The position numbers were made by a program, and so were the translations under genes. From a virus, in IMG/VR virus record IMGVR_UViG_3300028393_000040, positions 18,452-82,451 of that record: 64,000 nucleotides of DNA; one strand, written 5' to 3'. Positions 10,686-18,426 of the stretch are shown in pieces. Each line of letters opens with the position of its first letter. Positions within the stretch are counted from its first letter, which is position 1. The notes under the pieces were generated by a model that saw nothing but the letters and a program-made list of their open reading frames with translations, was not told where the DNA came from and ran no database searches.

Positions 10686-10692
10686 ACCCTCA

Positions 10693-10720
10693 ATGATAGA
10701 GGATATTTTGAAAATGTCAA
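10693..10720 (-). promoter_or_regulatory. Sigma70-like promoter for gp44, TTGACA-N16-TATCAT
   Basis: Consensus -35 TTGACA at 10715-10720 and -10 TATCAT at 10693-10698, seven bases before the gp44 ATG. The -35 overlaps the stop codon of the small gene at 10717. Confidence 0.7.
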
Positions 10721-10890
10721 CCGTTTATCAAAGTTCTACCATCACTTTGAGTATGGCTAGAAAGCATTTCCGTTGTTTGTTGTTGGGGCATTATAACCTG
10801 TGCAGATTTAATCCAGTTAATGATTTCGTGTACTCTTGAAGTTGGAATAGTAAAAGTTCCAACGTTTTGTATTGTTATTGTTGTTGTCAT
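10717..10890 (-). CDS. Small unknown protein, 57 residues
   Basis: An ATG at 10890 opens 57 codons ending in TGA at 10717. The protein begins MTTTITIQNVGTFTIPTSR and continues with an HEIINWIKSAQVI helix and a polar, Gln-rich end. It is supported by the lack of any other gene in this stretch, by codon use typical of the window and by its place just upstream of gp44. The hydrophobic beta-strand start followed by one helix suggests a small folded protein. Function unknown. Confidence 0.6.
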   Translation of the reverse strand: MTTTITIQNVGTFTIPTSRVHEIINWIKSAQVIMPQQQTTEMLSSHTQSDGRTLING

Positions 10891-10891
10891 A

Positions 10892-10899
10892 TATAAATA
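10892..10899 (+). promoter_or_regulatory. Exact T4 late-promoter sequence TATAAATA
   Basis: TATAAATA on the plus strand, 19 bases before the gp16 ATG at 10919. A nearer TAAATA box lies at 10906. Confidence 0.45.
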
Positions 10900-10905
10900 T
10901 ATAGG

Positions 10906-10911
10906 TAAATA
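10906..10911 (+). promoter_or_regulatory. Late-type TAAATA box for gp16
   Basis: TAAATA ends seven bases before the ATG at 10919, the usual spacing in this window. This supports 10919 over the upstream in-frame start at 10820. Confidence 0.5.
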
Positions 10912-10918
10912 TACTTAC

Positions 10919-11404
10919 ATGTCAAGCGATAACGAAATAGATTCAATTATAGATCAATTAAAGGCAGATGCAGTTCCTGCCAAAACAATTATACCAGAAC
11001 CAGAACCATTAGAGGAACTTACTGATGAGAATGTTGGGGATTATGTGTACAAGAAATCAGCATCATTAGTTGAATCAACACTTGGTGCTGTTCAAGCATT
11101 AAAGGATAATGTTTTAACTGGTAGTGACCCAAGAGAAATATCAGCATTGTCACAGCTTATTAATTCAGCAACAAAAGCACTTGATCAACTTAATAAAATT
11201 AATATTCAAAACAAACAAAGTAAAAATAACATTGAAGTTAAGAGAATGGAAATTGCCGCTAATGCAGACAGACCACAATTACCTAACACTACAAACGTAT
11301 TAATTGCAACGAGAGATGAAATTATGTCTCAAATTTTTAATCCTAAATCAACAAAAAAACAACCATTAGAGATTGTTGATGCTGAGTTTTCTAAAGAAAA
11401 TTGA
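10919..11404 (+). CDS. 16: Small terminase subunit gp16-like
   Basis: 161 residues (T4 gp16: 164). T4 gp16 recognises DNA and stimulates the gp17 packaging motor. The pattern fits the family: an acidic N-terminus, a central coiled-coil region with DPREISALSQLINSATKAL-type spacing (T4 has DSPR then EV and L), a LDQLNKI helix and the late NVLIATRDEIMSQIF segment matching the T4 region NATVFMGSPTELMDEI. The start at 10919 is chosen because an upstream in-frame ATG at 10820 runs across the promoter boxes and over the minus-strand small gene. No large terminase gene is adjacent. Confidence 0.65.
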   Translation: MSSDNEIDSIIDQLKADAVPAKTIIPEPEPLEELTDENVGDYVYKKSASLVESTLGAVQALKDNVLTGSDPREISALSQLINSATKALDQLNKINIQNKQSKNNIEVKRMEIAANADRPQLPNTTNVLIATRDEIMSQIFNPKSTKKQPLEIVDAEFSKEN

Positions 11405-11406
11405 TG

Positions 11407-11428
11407 TTCCCGAAATTGGTTTCGGGAA
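11407..11428 (+). terminator. Hairpin after gp16
   Basis: Perfect 9-base stem TTCCCGAAA / TTTCGGGAA with a TTGG loop, starting two bases after the gp16 stop. There is no T-run on the plus side, so it is a stable 3' hairpin or weak terminator. Confidence 0.6.
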
Positions 11429-11535
11429 GATAATATAAATTATTGATTTTAAATAATTTATATAAATAAAAATTACATTTCCTATACATTTATTAACAAA
11501 TGAAGAGGTTTTGTAAAGAATTTGGGCAAGAAAAT

Positions 11536-11565
11536 GCCCCAACCCATAGCAATCTGGATTGGGGC
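11536..11565 (-). terminator. Terminator of the capsid operon
   Basis: GCCCCAA pairs with TTGGGGC, extended by a CC/GG pair, 26 bases past the gp23 stop. ATTTTCTT follows on the minus strand and a T-rich run follows on the plus strand, so it may work in both directions between the converging gp16 and gp23 genes. Confidence 0.65.
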
Positions 11566-11591
11566 GAACTTTTTCTTTAGCTGAACTAAAC

Positions 11592-13082
11592 TTAGAGGTA
11601 GTTGGCGACTGCGCCGTTACCTGCAAAGTTTTGTCCGAGACCCTTAACTATGATCATGTGATAGTATAAAGATGCACCGAAGATATGATCAACTACGCCG
11701 TAGCGAGTCATAAGACCTACACGTGGTGCAAAGTCATTAGGACCAACTGTGCGTTGGATCATAACTGGGATGTATGGGCAATATACAATACCTGTATCAT
11801 AGTATTCGGTTCCCTTGTAGCCTAAGAGGGCGTACTCAACCTGATTTGTTCTTGCTCCTGAAAGATACTGCGCATCTGTACGGGTATCACGGTAGACGGT
11901 AAAACGTCCTCCGAGAGTACCAACTTTAGCGATTCCTGTTGGCTGCGTGTTAACGTTGCCGTTAACTGGCATCCACTGGAATTCTGGTAACATTTCTAAA
12001 ATTGCACACACACGAGGTGTAGCAATGATGAAGTTAGCAGAACCTCTACGGTTACGGATTGCGACACGATTAGCCTCGACAATTACCTTACTGTAGAAAT
12101 CACGATTTCTTTCGCCCAACCAACGTGCGTCAGCTGAAGCGGCGTACCAATACGAGAATCCGTTACCTGCTGTTGCAGAAATGCCAGAGCCTGTTGGGCC
12201 TCCAGCATTGAGACATACTTGGATCATACGGATAACCATTTCACGGTCGATTTCTGCCTGAATTTCATAACTCATTGCGTTAGTTAATTCAGAGTCGATG
12301 TCGAGTCCGTTCATGTTCTTAAGATCCTGTTCAAGTTCAACTGACCAACGAGCGGCAAGGCGGCGTGTGCCAGCCTCAACTGCTGTCTTGCTGAACTGAA
12401 CAACAACCTGTGGGATGTTACCAGTTAATTCATAGTCACTTAAAAGTGCTGCAATACCTTGATCTGCTCCGACCATGTCGAAATCAGATCCGTTGTTTGC
12501 TAACCCAGAAAGCTGGGCTGCACTTGTGCCTGTGAATCTTGTATCTAAGTATTGATAGCCTAGTTCCTGTCCATCGGAAGCTGTACGGGGGTTTCCATTA
12601 ACGTCACTTGTTGTGAGTCCTGTACTATACCCGTCGATTCCGTTGACACCTAAACTATCTGCCTCATATTTGTAACGAAGAGCAAATGCAAGTCCGACTG
12701 GTCCGCTCATTGGCTGTACACCAACGATCTCGTTTGTGATAAGCTCTGGGAAAGTACGACGAACCATCGGTATAAGAACCTTTGGTAAGCGACTATCACC
12801 AGCAGCATAACGATCTCCTGAAAAATTAGAAGATGCAGCACCTGGGTTTCCGAAGACTCCCGAAGCACCACCGTAGATACCACCAGAGACATTTCCTCCT
12901 GCCTCTTCGATGCACCAACGCTCCTGATTTTCCATGAGAATAGCAGTAGTTAAGCGTGAGTGCTCGTTTTCGATTGCAGCAACCTTATCGGATGTGTAAT
13001 CAAGAACTGGGGCCCACTTTTCAACTAACTGCTGTGCACGAGAACGATCAATGTAGCCTGTGGCTGGATTAACGTTTTTCAT
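11592..13082 (-). CDS. 23: Major capsid protein gp23
   Basis: 496 residues (T4: 521). This HK97-fold shell protein is processed by gp21. Conserved stretches include QLVEKWAPVLD, ENQERWCIEEAGG (CIEE|AGG near 57-63 is the likely gp21 cleavage site), LIPMVRRTFPELI followed by GVQPMSGPVGLAFALRYKY, and a C-terminal YCPYIPVMIQRTVGPNDFAP stretch. GC is far above its surroundings (48% in the 60 bases at 12301), with many C/G-ending codons, as in a very highly expressed gene. Unlike its neighbours it has a leader of about 50 bases with AGGAG 12 bases before the ATG. A hairpin terminator follows. Confidence 0.95.
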   Translation of the reverse strand: MKNVNPATGYIDRSRAQQLVEKWAPVLDYTSDKVAAIENEHSRLTTAILMENQERWCIEEAGGNVSGGIYGGASGVFGNPGAASSNFSGDRYAAGDSRLPKVLIPMVRRTFPELITNEIVGVQPMSGPVGLAFALRYKYEADSLGVNGIDGYSTGLTTSDVNGNPRTASDGQELGYQYLDTRFTGTSAAQLSGLANNGSDFDMVGADQGIAALLSDYELTGNIPQVVVQFSKTAVEAGTRRLAARWSVELEQDLKNMNGLDIDSELTNAMSYEIQAEIDREMVIRMIQVCLNAGGPTGSGISATAGNGFSYWYAASADARWLGERNRDFYSKVIVEANRVAIRNRRGSANFIIATPRVCAILEMLPEFQWMPVNGNVNTQPTGIAKVGTLGGRFTVYRDTRTDAQYLSGARTNQVEYALLGYKGTEYYDTGIVYCPYIPVMIQRTVGPNDFAPRVGLMTRYGVVDHIFGASLYYHMIIVKGLGQNFAGNGAVANYL

Positions 13083-13134
13083 TTGTTTTGTTTACTCCTA
13101 TGGAATAGAATACTGTGATTGTTAAATAATTCAG

Positions 13135-13142
13135 AATTTATA
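13135..13142 (-). promoter_or_regulatory. Late-type box TATAAATT upstream of gp23
   Basis: TATAAATT on the minus strand, one base from TATAAATA, 52 bases before the gp23 ATG. It gives this gene a real leader, which contains AGGAG at 13095-13099. Confidence 0.45.
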
Positions 13143-13146
13143 GAAT

Positions 13147-14058
13147 TTAACTTCTATAAGATTCAGATTTCTTTAACTCACTCAGATATCCGCTAACTTG
13201 GGAAAATCCCTCATTAGAATTAGCTACCGATTCGGTAACTACTGAACTTACAGGAATCTTAGCGTCTCTGGTTTTAGCAGAAAGCTTTGCTTCCGTAACA
13301 AGTTCAGACGTAGCTTCTTGTTCGCTACGCTCAAACATCTCAACAACATAATTAAAATTCTCTTCAATATAAGAACTGTCTTTGTCGTTTAACAATTTAA
13401 CAATAAAATCTTTTTTAGTTGATGGCATACCCTTGGTTTTTTGTTCAAGAATAATAGTAGATTCAACTAATTTAAGCTTTCCTATGAGAGCTTCATTTTC
13501 TTTATAAGACTCATTGATCTTTTCATTAAGATTATCAATGGTTCTTTTACCTTCAGCAATTGTTGTCTTAATTCCAGAATTAATTGATTCTGGATTAAAT
13601 CCAACGATCTGACGGATTTTTTCAAGCTGTGTACGAGCATATGTGTTCTCTACAGCTTCTTGTAATTGAGTTTTTGGTAAAGCCTTCTCCAATGCTATAT
13701 CGATGAAGTTACTAACGTCATCAATCATTTTATTTGAAAAAGCTTCTGCCTTTTCATTTAAAGCCTTGCGGTAAAAATTAACAAGCTTTTCTAATTTGCT
13801 TGTGTGATCTTCATTAATTGAATTAACAACCATTTGAAGTTTTTCGGTATGATCACTATCAATAGCCTCTAAAAGTTTTTCTAACTTAACTGCATGTTGT
13901 TCGTCTTGTTGTGAAAGAGCATTTTCAACTTGGAGTGCTGATCTTGATTCTACTTTTTCGCTTACAGCAGCTTCAAATGCTTCAGCGATTGCTGTTGCTG
14001 TTTCTTCGGAGATTACACTCTTGTCTAAGTTTTCTAAGATGGCTTTGAAATTCTTCAT
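13147..14058 (-). CDS. 22: Prohead core scaffold protein gp22
   Basis: 303 residues (T4: 269). This is the main scaffold around which gp23 assembles, later digested by gp21. It is highly charged, Glu/Lys-rich and almost entirely helical, with coiled-coil segments (EKLLEAIDSDHTEKLQ, DHTSKLEKLVNFYRKAL). It lies directly upstream of gp23, as in T4. The start MKNFKAILENLD carries an ILE cleavage-like motif. A TAAGTT box, a variant of the usual TAARTA, lies 13 bases before the ATG. Confidence 0.88.
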   Translation of the reverse strand: MKNFKAILENLDKSVISEETATAIAEAFEAAVSEKVESRSALQVENALSQQDEQHAVKLEKLLEAIDSDHTEKLQMVVNSINEDHTSKLEKLVNFYRKALNEKAEAFSNKMIDDVSNFIDIALEKALPKTQLQEAVENTYARTQLEKIRQIVGFNPESINSGIKTTIAEGKRTIDNLNEKINESYKENEALIGKLKLVESTIILEQKTKGMPSTKKDFIVKLLNDKDSSYIEENFNYVVEMFERSEQEATSELVTEAKLSAKTRDAKIPVSSVVTESVANSNEGFSQVSGYLSELKKSESYRS

Positions 14059-14080
14059 ATTATGTTATAATAACTTATCC

Positions 14081-14350
14081 TTACTTGTTCCCTTTTTTAG
14101 AAACTTTTTTAGTTACTCCAATTTTCTTTAAGAAAGCCGCTTGTTTAGCGGATACTGGCTTTTTGGGATCTGACTTTTTTGAAGTTGATTTTTTTGAGTC
14201 TGACTTTTTAGTATCCTTTTTGTCTATGACTTTTTCAATCTGCTTGGTGGCTTTTGCCTCAACAATTTGATTGAGTGATTTATTAGCTTGTGCGTAATCT
14301 CTTGCACAAACTTGTGCTAAAAAGTTTTTTATTGATTTACGAATATCCAT
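14081..14350 (-). CDS. Small basic prohead core protein (gp67/gp68-like position)
   Basis: 89 residues. The N-terminal half is helical (MDIRKSIKNFLAQVCARDYA) with NQIVE|AKA resembling a gp21 cleavage site near residue 32. The second half is a low-complexity Lys/Ser/Asp tract (KKSDSKKSTSKKSDPKK) ending in a basic patch. Placed between gp21 and gp22, it corresponds in role to the small T4 core proteins gp67/gp68, though T4 orders them before gp21. It may alternatively be an internal head protein packaged with DNA. Confidence 0.6.
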   Translation of the reverse strand: MDIRKSIKNFLAQVCARDYAQANKSLNQIVEAKATKQIEKVIDKKDTKKSDSKKSTSKKSDPKKPVSAKQAAFLKKIGVTKKVSKKGNK

Positions 14351-14361
14351 ATGTGTATTAT

Positions 14362-14367
14362 TACTTA
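14362..14367 (-). promoter_or_regulatory. Late-type TAAGTA box
   Basis: TAAGTA, 11 bases before the start at 14350. Confidence 0.5.
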
Positions 14368-14383
14368 TCCTAAAATGTTACAA

Positions 14384-15052
14384 TTAATAACTTTTTAATG
14401 CATTAATGAATGCAACAAATTGTTCACGAAGATATGCATCTTTGTTTTTTAAAGGAAGATTTGAAATACTTTTTTCAAACTTTTCATAAAATGCTTCGAG
14501 TTCACCATTGTCTTTTAACACCCATTGTTTGGATTCTAATATACCGTTAACAAATGCAGTTGGCACAGAAGGATCAGCAACAACATCAATTGCTACAAGT
14601 CTAAAGTCAGAAACTTTACCAACTCCATTTTCTTGATCAACTCTTCCAAGTGCTCTTGATGAAACGCCAAGTTTTACTCCATCCATAATTAATGAACGAA
14701 CAACTTGACCAACAGGTGTTGAAAGAATTTTTGATTTACCTTCAAATATATTTCCATCTTGCTTTAATTCTGTAACAATGTGACAGGCTCTTTCTAAATT
14801 GATTTCAGGAGATGATGGGTGATTGAGTTCGCCTGTTGCACGGTTGCCTTTGATCATTTCTTTATCATAACGAGCAACTTCTCTGACCATCTCTTCCAAT
14901 GGATATACACGCTTGTTACGATTTGCTTCATTAGCCATTAGAAACGGTCCTTTAATGTACATGTTTGAAGGTGAATTACGATTTTGTTCTTCAACCAAAT
15001 ACTTTAATTCATATGTAGGTTGCTCGACCAAAAGATTATAAACGTTACTCAT
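14384..15052 (-). CDS. 21: Prohead maturation protease gp21
   Basis: 222 residues (T4: 212). This serine protease cleaves the scaffold and capsid proteins after L/I-x-E. The catalytic His is in ELNHPSSPE (H78) and the nucleophile is in LGVSSRALG (S131/S132), both with family spacing. An early YPLEEMVREVARYDKEMI helix is also typical. The N-terminal MSNVYNLLVEQ carries an LVE|Q site, consistent with self-cleavage. It lies between gp4 and the core proteins. Confidence 0.93.
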   Translation of the reverse strand: MSNVYNLLVEQPTYELKYLVEEQNRNSPSNMYIKGPFLMANEANRNKRVYPLEEMVREVARYDKEMIKGNRATGELNHPSSPEINLERACHIVTELKQDGNIFEGKSKILSTPVGQVVRSLIMDGVKLGVSSRALGRVDQENGVGKVSDFRLVAIDVVADPSVPTAFVNGILESKQWVLKDNGELEAFYEKFEKSISNLPLKNKDAYLREQFVAFINALKSY

Positions 15053-15060
15053 ATATTAAT

Positions 15061-15066
15061 TACTTA
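15061..15066 (-). promoter_or_regulatory. Late-type TAAGTA box for gp21
   Basis: TAAGTA, eight bases before the gp21 ATG at 15052. Confidence 0.5.
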
Positions 15067-15080
15067 GTCTTTTATTTATA

Positions 15081-15527
15081 CTAATTAAGGTGTTTTTCAT
15101 TAAGAATTAAAAAAGTATATCCATTTTTTTTACACCATTGCCTAGCAGCGTCCCATTTAGCCTGATTAACTGCCCATGTGACTTTTTCGTAAAGCATGGT
15201 GGATTGCTTTTTTTTGTTAGTTATAGTTGGGGGTCTTGTTTGCTTTTCTGGTTTAACTTCAATTAATAGTTTTTGAATTTTTCCAGTTTTATCTTTTAAT
15301 GTGGCTACGAGATCAACAAAGTATTTGTGTACTTTTCCATCTTTTGGTGATTGGTATGGTATTACAACAGACTCGCTTCCCCATGTTAATATATTATTAT
15401 TCTTATCCAAATATCTCATTGAAATTAATTCAAGTTTTGATCTGTATATTATGGGTATGCTTCCTTTGTATTTTAAGGGGTTTAGTGGTTGATATATGCC
15501 CTGTGTGTAGTTTTGGTTTTTTTTCAT
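15081..15527 (-). CDS. 4: Head completion nuclease-like protein gp4
   Basis: 148 residues (T4 gp4: 150). It acts at head completion after DNA packaging. A PD-(D/E)xK-type nuclease pattern is visible: E33 in YRSKLELISMRYLD, D72 in YFVDLVA and E90-V-K92 in LLIEVKP, followed by a basic region (KPEKQTRPPTITNKKK). NILTWGSESVVIPY is the family hallmark. A perfect 9-base hairpin ends only five bases before the ATG, replacing the usual TAARTA box. Confidence 0.85.
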   Translation of the reverse strand: MKKNQNYTQGIYQPLNPLKYKGSIPIIYRSKLELISMRYLDKNNNILTWGSESVVIPYQSPKDGKVHKYFVDLVATLKDKTGKIQKLLIEVKPEKQTRPPTITNKKKQSTMLYEKVTWAVNQAKWDAARQWCKKNGYTFLILNEKHLN

Positions 15528-15532
15528 GGTTG

Positions 15533-15553
15533 TTCATTTGAGTCTCAAATGAA
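15533..15553 (-). promoter_or_regulatory. Perfect inverted repeat before gp4 start
   Basis: TTCATTTGA / TCAAATGAA with a 3-base loop, ending five bases before the gp4 ATG. It could sequester the start or mark an RNA processing site; there is no T-run. Confidence 0.5.
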
Positions 15554-15578
15554 GTAGTGGTTCATTTTAAAACACTAA

Positions 15579-15598
15579 GATAATCAATTAAGATTATC
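15579..15598 (-). terminator. Hairpin at the gp13 stop
   Basis: GATAATC / GATTATC, seven pairs, six-base loop, overlapping the gp13 stop codon and followed on the minus strand by TTAGTGTTTT. A weak terminator or 3'-end stabiliser. Confidence 0.45.
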
Positions 15599-16523
15599 CC
15601 AAGAAAAAGTGAATAGGATCTCTATCGATCATATCCGTTACTATTTCTTTTTCTAAATCATCTTTTTCTTTCTCGCCTTGACGTTGTAAATCTGCATAAT
15701 TAACGGTTTGATTTCCAAATAAATTAGTTCCAGCATATTTTCCTCTAACGTGTCCTAGAGTTATTTTACAAAGTGCCAATGTATATCTATAAACCCATAA
15801 CTGGCTTACGATATCTTTAATTGCTTTTTGAACTCTACATCCAATTAACCCGTAATATGGTGATAATAAGAAATTTGGTTCTGGGATGATTTTTAAAATT
15901 TGATTATCTGCGTTAAATCTAAGATATGGTTTTAATGCCAAAAGTTTTTCACGGGTATCGATCCATGTTTTAAGTGCTTGCCAAGTGATAAGATCATAAC
16001 CAACATTACCTAGTAAATGCCCAAAGTATGCTTGCTGTGCAATTGTATGTTCAATGGTGAAAAGTGTATTCACGCCAGAATTGTTTCCTTCTTCGTATGA
16101 AAAGACATCAATTACCTTTCTATATTGATTCATATCATAATCCCACCCTGCGGAATTTTTTAATGCACTAGCTACAGGAGAAAATGTAGAATTGCCAGTT
16201 TGCATTGTGCTAACCGCTGGGGTTTGCGTTGTAGAATTGTACATATCAGGTGTGATATTAATTAATTTGTCAATTCTCAACCCAACACCAGTTTGGTATA
16301 AATCTGATCTGAAGATTAGATATTCTTCGGTTGTACCTGCAAATTTTGTAAAGAATTCACATGCTAAATCGATGTTTTCATAAATTTGTTCCGCTGATAA
16401 TTCAACCTGAACCAACGGCTCACCCATTACTCTTCTTATTCTTTGAGCTAAAAGATCATAAGTGGTAACCTTTGGTGAAAAGGTCATTGAACCGTGAAAA
16501 CTATTTGGTAGTACTGTATCCAT
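15594..16523 (-). CDS. 13: Neck protein gp13
   Basis: 309 residues, the same length as T4 gp13. It closes the portal after packaging, forming the neck with gp14. The N-terminus LLAQRIRRVMGEPLVQVELS then AEQIYENIDLACEFFTKF is the conserved head-tail-connector start. A long helical C-terminal region (DIVSQLWVYRYTLALCKITL, then LGHVRGKYAG) and the terminal IDRDPIHFFLG are also typical. A TAAGTA box ends six bases before the ATG. gp14 is not next to it. Confidence 0.85.
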   Translation of the reverse strand: MDTVLPNSFHGSMTFSPKVTTYDLLAQRIRRVMGEPLVQVELSAEQIYENIDLACEFFTKFAGTTEEYLIFRSDLYQTGVGLRIDKLINITPDMYNSTTQTPAVSTMQTGNSTFSPVASALKNSAGWDYDMNQYRKVIDVFSYEEGNNSGVNTLFTIEHTIAQQAYFGHLLGNVGYDLITWQALKTWIDTREKLLALKPYLRFNADNQILKIIPEPNFLLSPYYGLIGCRVQKAIKDIVSQLWVYRYTLALCKITLGHVRGKYAGTNLFGNQTVNYADLQRQGEKEKDDLEKEIVTDMIDRDPIHFFLG

Positions 16524-16529
16524 TAACAG

Positions 16530-16535
16530 TACTTA
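16530..16535 (-). promoter_or_regulatory. Late-type TAAGTA box for gp13
   Basis: TAAGTA, six bases before the gp13 ATG at 16523. Confidence 0.55.
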
Positions 16536-16541
16536 TCTTTT

Positions 16542-16562
16542 TTTAATCTAGTTTAGATTAAA
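16542..16562. repeat. Perfect inverted repeat at sulfotransferase 3' end
   Basis: TTTAATCTA / TAGATTAAA with a 3-base loop. It contains the stop codon of the sulfotransferase gene and lies just upstream of the gp13 late box. No T-run follows. Confidence 0.5.
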
Positions 16563-17341
16563 GCATCCCAAAATATTTGACTGTTATACTGTTGATATAA
16601 ATCTAAACCTATGTATTCAACACAATTTGTTGTGGTTTTTTCTAATTGTGGTTTAACCTTGTGTAGGTTTGGTAAATCGGTTGCCAAGTCATTATAAACT
16701 TCTGTTTGTTGAATTTGTTGAAAATTGTGTTCAAACTTTGGAAGTTCAAAAAAGTTATAAATTCTTTTAAGTTGTGATTTTGGATTATTACAAAATAGAT
16801 TGTAATCCACAAAAAGTAAACGATCTTCATATCCTGTTATAAGTGCATCTTTTAACATTGCATGACTTAGTCCAAGGATACCATCAGGGGAAGAATAATA
16901 CATTGCTCTGGCTGCAACTGTATTTGCACCGTTTAATTCGGGTGCAACTAATTTTGTTGGATTATCTTTCCTTATTCGTTCAAATGATGATAGAATCTCT
17001 GCTGGATTTCTAACTGGGCATAAGATTTTCACTTTTTGTTGAAGTAAATTTTCCAAAAGTGGGATTTTTGAAATCCACATTCTATCTTTATCAAATATAA
17101 TATCCTTTGTGGATGTTTTGTGATAACTTTCAAGAATGCCCTTTAAAACGTTTAAACGAGCGTATTCATTGGGATATTCTCTATTTGCTTCAATATTATT
17201 CCAATTGCTTTGTACTGCATTTAAAACTGATGCAAGTGAACTTACTGAAACACCATCAACTTTAGTATTTTGTTTTAAAATGTTTATCATCATTGTTGCA
17301 CCGCTTCTTGGTAATCCAGCAACAAAATGTAAAGTCTTCAT
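16553..17341 (-). CDS. Sulfotransferase family protein
   Basis: 262 residues. The N-terminal phosphosulfate-binding loop GLPRSGATMM (9-18) and the second motif LCPVRNPAEILSSFERIR (near 105-122) mark a PAPS-dependent sulfotransferase fold. LFVDYNLFCNNPKSQLKRIYNFFEL is the usual region following it. The substrate is likely a glycan, inferred from its partner glycosyltransferase four bases upstream. The two genes form a unit inserted between virion genes, with a sigma70-like promoter. Confidence 0.8.
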   Translation of the reverse strand: MKTLHFVAGLPRSGATMMINILKQNTKVDGVSVSSLASVLNAVQSNWNNIEANREYPNEYARLNVLKGILESYHKTSTKDIIFDKDRMWISKIPLLENLLQQKVKILCPVRNPAEILSSFERIRKDNPTKLVAPELNGANTVAARAMYYSSPDGILGLSHAMLKDALITGYEDRLLFVDYNLFCNNPKSQLKRIYNFFELPKFEHNFQQIQQTEVYNDLATDLPNLHKVKPQLEKTTTNCVEYIGLDLYQQYNSQIFWDALI

Positions 17342-17345
17342 ATGT

Positions 17346-18392
17346 TTAACTTAATAGATTTTTTGGTTTTTTCAACTTGAATTTTTTTAATAGTGCGCTT
17401 TCTATTTTTGTAAAAGTTTCTTCCCATTTACTAAATGTTTTTTGTCTAAAAATCTTAACATTATCCTCATACCAAGGACTACTATCTTTTCCATATGCCC
17501 AAATATGATATGGTAATATTGGAGTTATTACCCATGTTGGTATGCCCATTGCACCTGCTAAATGAGCAATACTTGTGCAAGAAGTTATTACTAAGTCTAA
17601 ATTTTTAATAGCTGCTGCTGTGTCTTCCCATGAAATTAATAGATGTTGCAAGTCAGTAATATCATTTGGTAATTCCATCGTATCTGTATCCCTTTGGAGA
17701 GAATAAAATTGTATATGTTTATATTTTTTAAGATCAATTAATTTATTAGGTGGAAATATCCTAAATTGTTGATGTTCAAATTTTGTATTTCCACTCCACC
17801 TAATACCAACTTTGTATTTGTTTGAATTTATTAAATTTGCCCACTGAGAAACACTTTGTTTATTTGGTTTTATATAAGGTTTATTTGGTAGGTTTTTAAA
17901 ATCATAACCAAACAACCAACAACAACTAAACGAAGGAATCCAATAGTCGTGTTTTGTAGTTTTAATATCATTATAATTCACATAACCCTTCACACCATCA
18001 ACTCTCAATAGCAAACTTTTTAAACTTGGGTCACAACATATCAGGCATTTACCACCTCTGTTTTTAATATCCCGTGCAAACCTTACATGAATAATTTGAT
18101 CTCCCAATCCACCTTCAAGATTTAAAATCACCGTTTTGTTTTTTAAATTTTCTTGATCCCAAATAGGTTTGTCAGTTGGTATTTTTCTATTACCATAAAC
18201 ATTTAAAAATCTACCTGCTTCTAATGATTGAAACCCTTCCTGTAATTTGCCTTGGTTAATTAAAAACCATCCCCTGTTAAATTTATGTCTCAAATCGTTA
18301 GGGTCTTGTTTCTCTAATTTTTGAGAAATTTTCCATGCTTCACGAAATCTACCTCTTACCATTAAGTTAAGCTGTTGATCTATGAGATGCAT
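17346..18392 (-). CDS. TPR plus GT9-like glycosyltransferase
   Basis: 348 residues. Residues 1-60 look like one or two tetratricopeptide repeats (REAWKISQKLEKQDPNDLRH). The remainder resembles family-9 (heptosyltransferase-like) GT-B enzymes: LNLEGGLGDQIIHVRFA near 88-104 and VITSCTSIAHLAGAMGIPTW near 270-290, the nucleotide-sugar side. The start is set at the ATG at 18392, since a TTG one codon earlier is less likely and the promoter places +1 on the ATG. It is first in a two-gene unit with the sulfotransferase. Confidence 0.78.
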   Translation of the reverse strand: MHLIDQQLNLMVRGRFREAWKISQKLEKQDPNDLRHKFNRGWFLINQGKLQEGFQSLEAGRFLNVYGNRKIPTDKPIWDQENLKNKTVILNLEGGLGDQIIHVRFARDIKNRGGKCLICCDPSLKSLLLRVDGVKGYVNYNDIKTTKHDYWIPSFSCCWLFGYDFKNLPNKPYIKPNKQSVSQWANLINSNKYKVGIRWSGNTKFEHQQFRIFPPNKLIDLKKYKHIQFYSLQRDTDTMELPNDITDLQHLLISWEDTAAAIKNLDLVITSCTSIAHLAGAMGIPTWVITPILPYHIWAYGKDSSPWYEDNVKIFRQKTFSKWEETFTKIESALLKKFKLKKPKNLLS

Positions 18393-18398
18393 CAATAT

Positions 18399-18426
18399 AG
18401 TATACTACAAAGTATCTATTTTGCAA
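18399..18426 (-). promoter_or_regulatory. Sigma70-like promoter, TTGCAA-N16-TATACT
   Basis: -35 at 18421-18426, -10 at 18399-18404, six bases before the ATG at 18392, predicting a leaderless message for the glycosyltransferase/sulfotransferase pair. Confidence 0.65.

Noticed and set aside
10820-10918. Upstream in-frame start for the gp16-like gene
   Set aside because: It covers the late-promoter boxes and the minus-strand 57-residue gene; the ATG at 10919 has a TAAATA box seven bases away and matches the length of T4 gp16.
11366-11626. Minus-strand open frame of 86 codons after the capsid gene
   Set aside because: It runs through both hairpin terminators, the 3' end of gp16 and the end of gp23, with no promoter box and no family resemblance; a chance frame.
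12707-12892. Antisense or shifted small frames within gp23 and other large genes
   Set aside because: They lack start signals and lie entirely within strongly supported genes.
16542-16562. Inverted repeat as a terminator for the sulfotransferase unit
   Set aside because: The stem is perfect but no T-run follows on the minus strand, so it is listed only as an inverted repeat.
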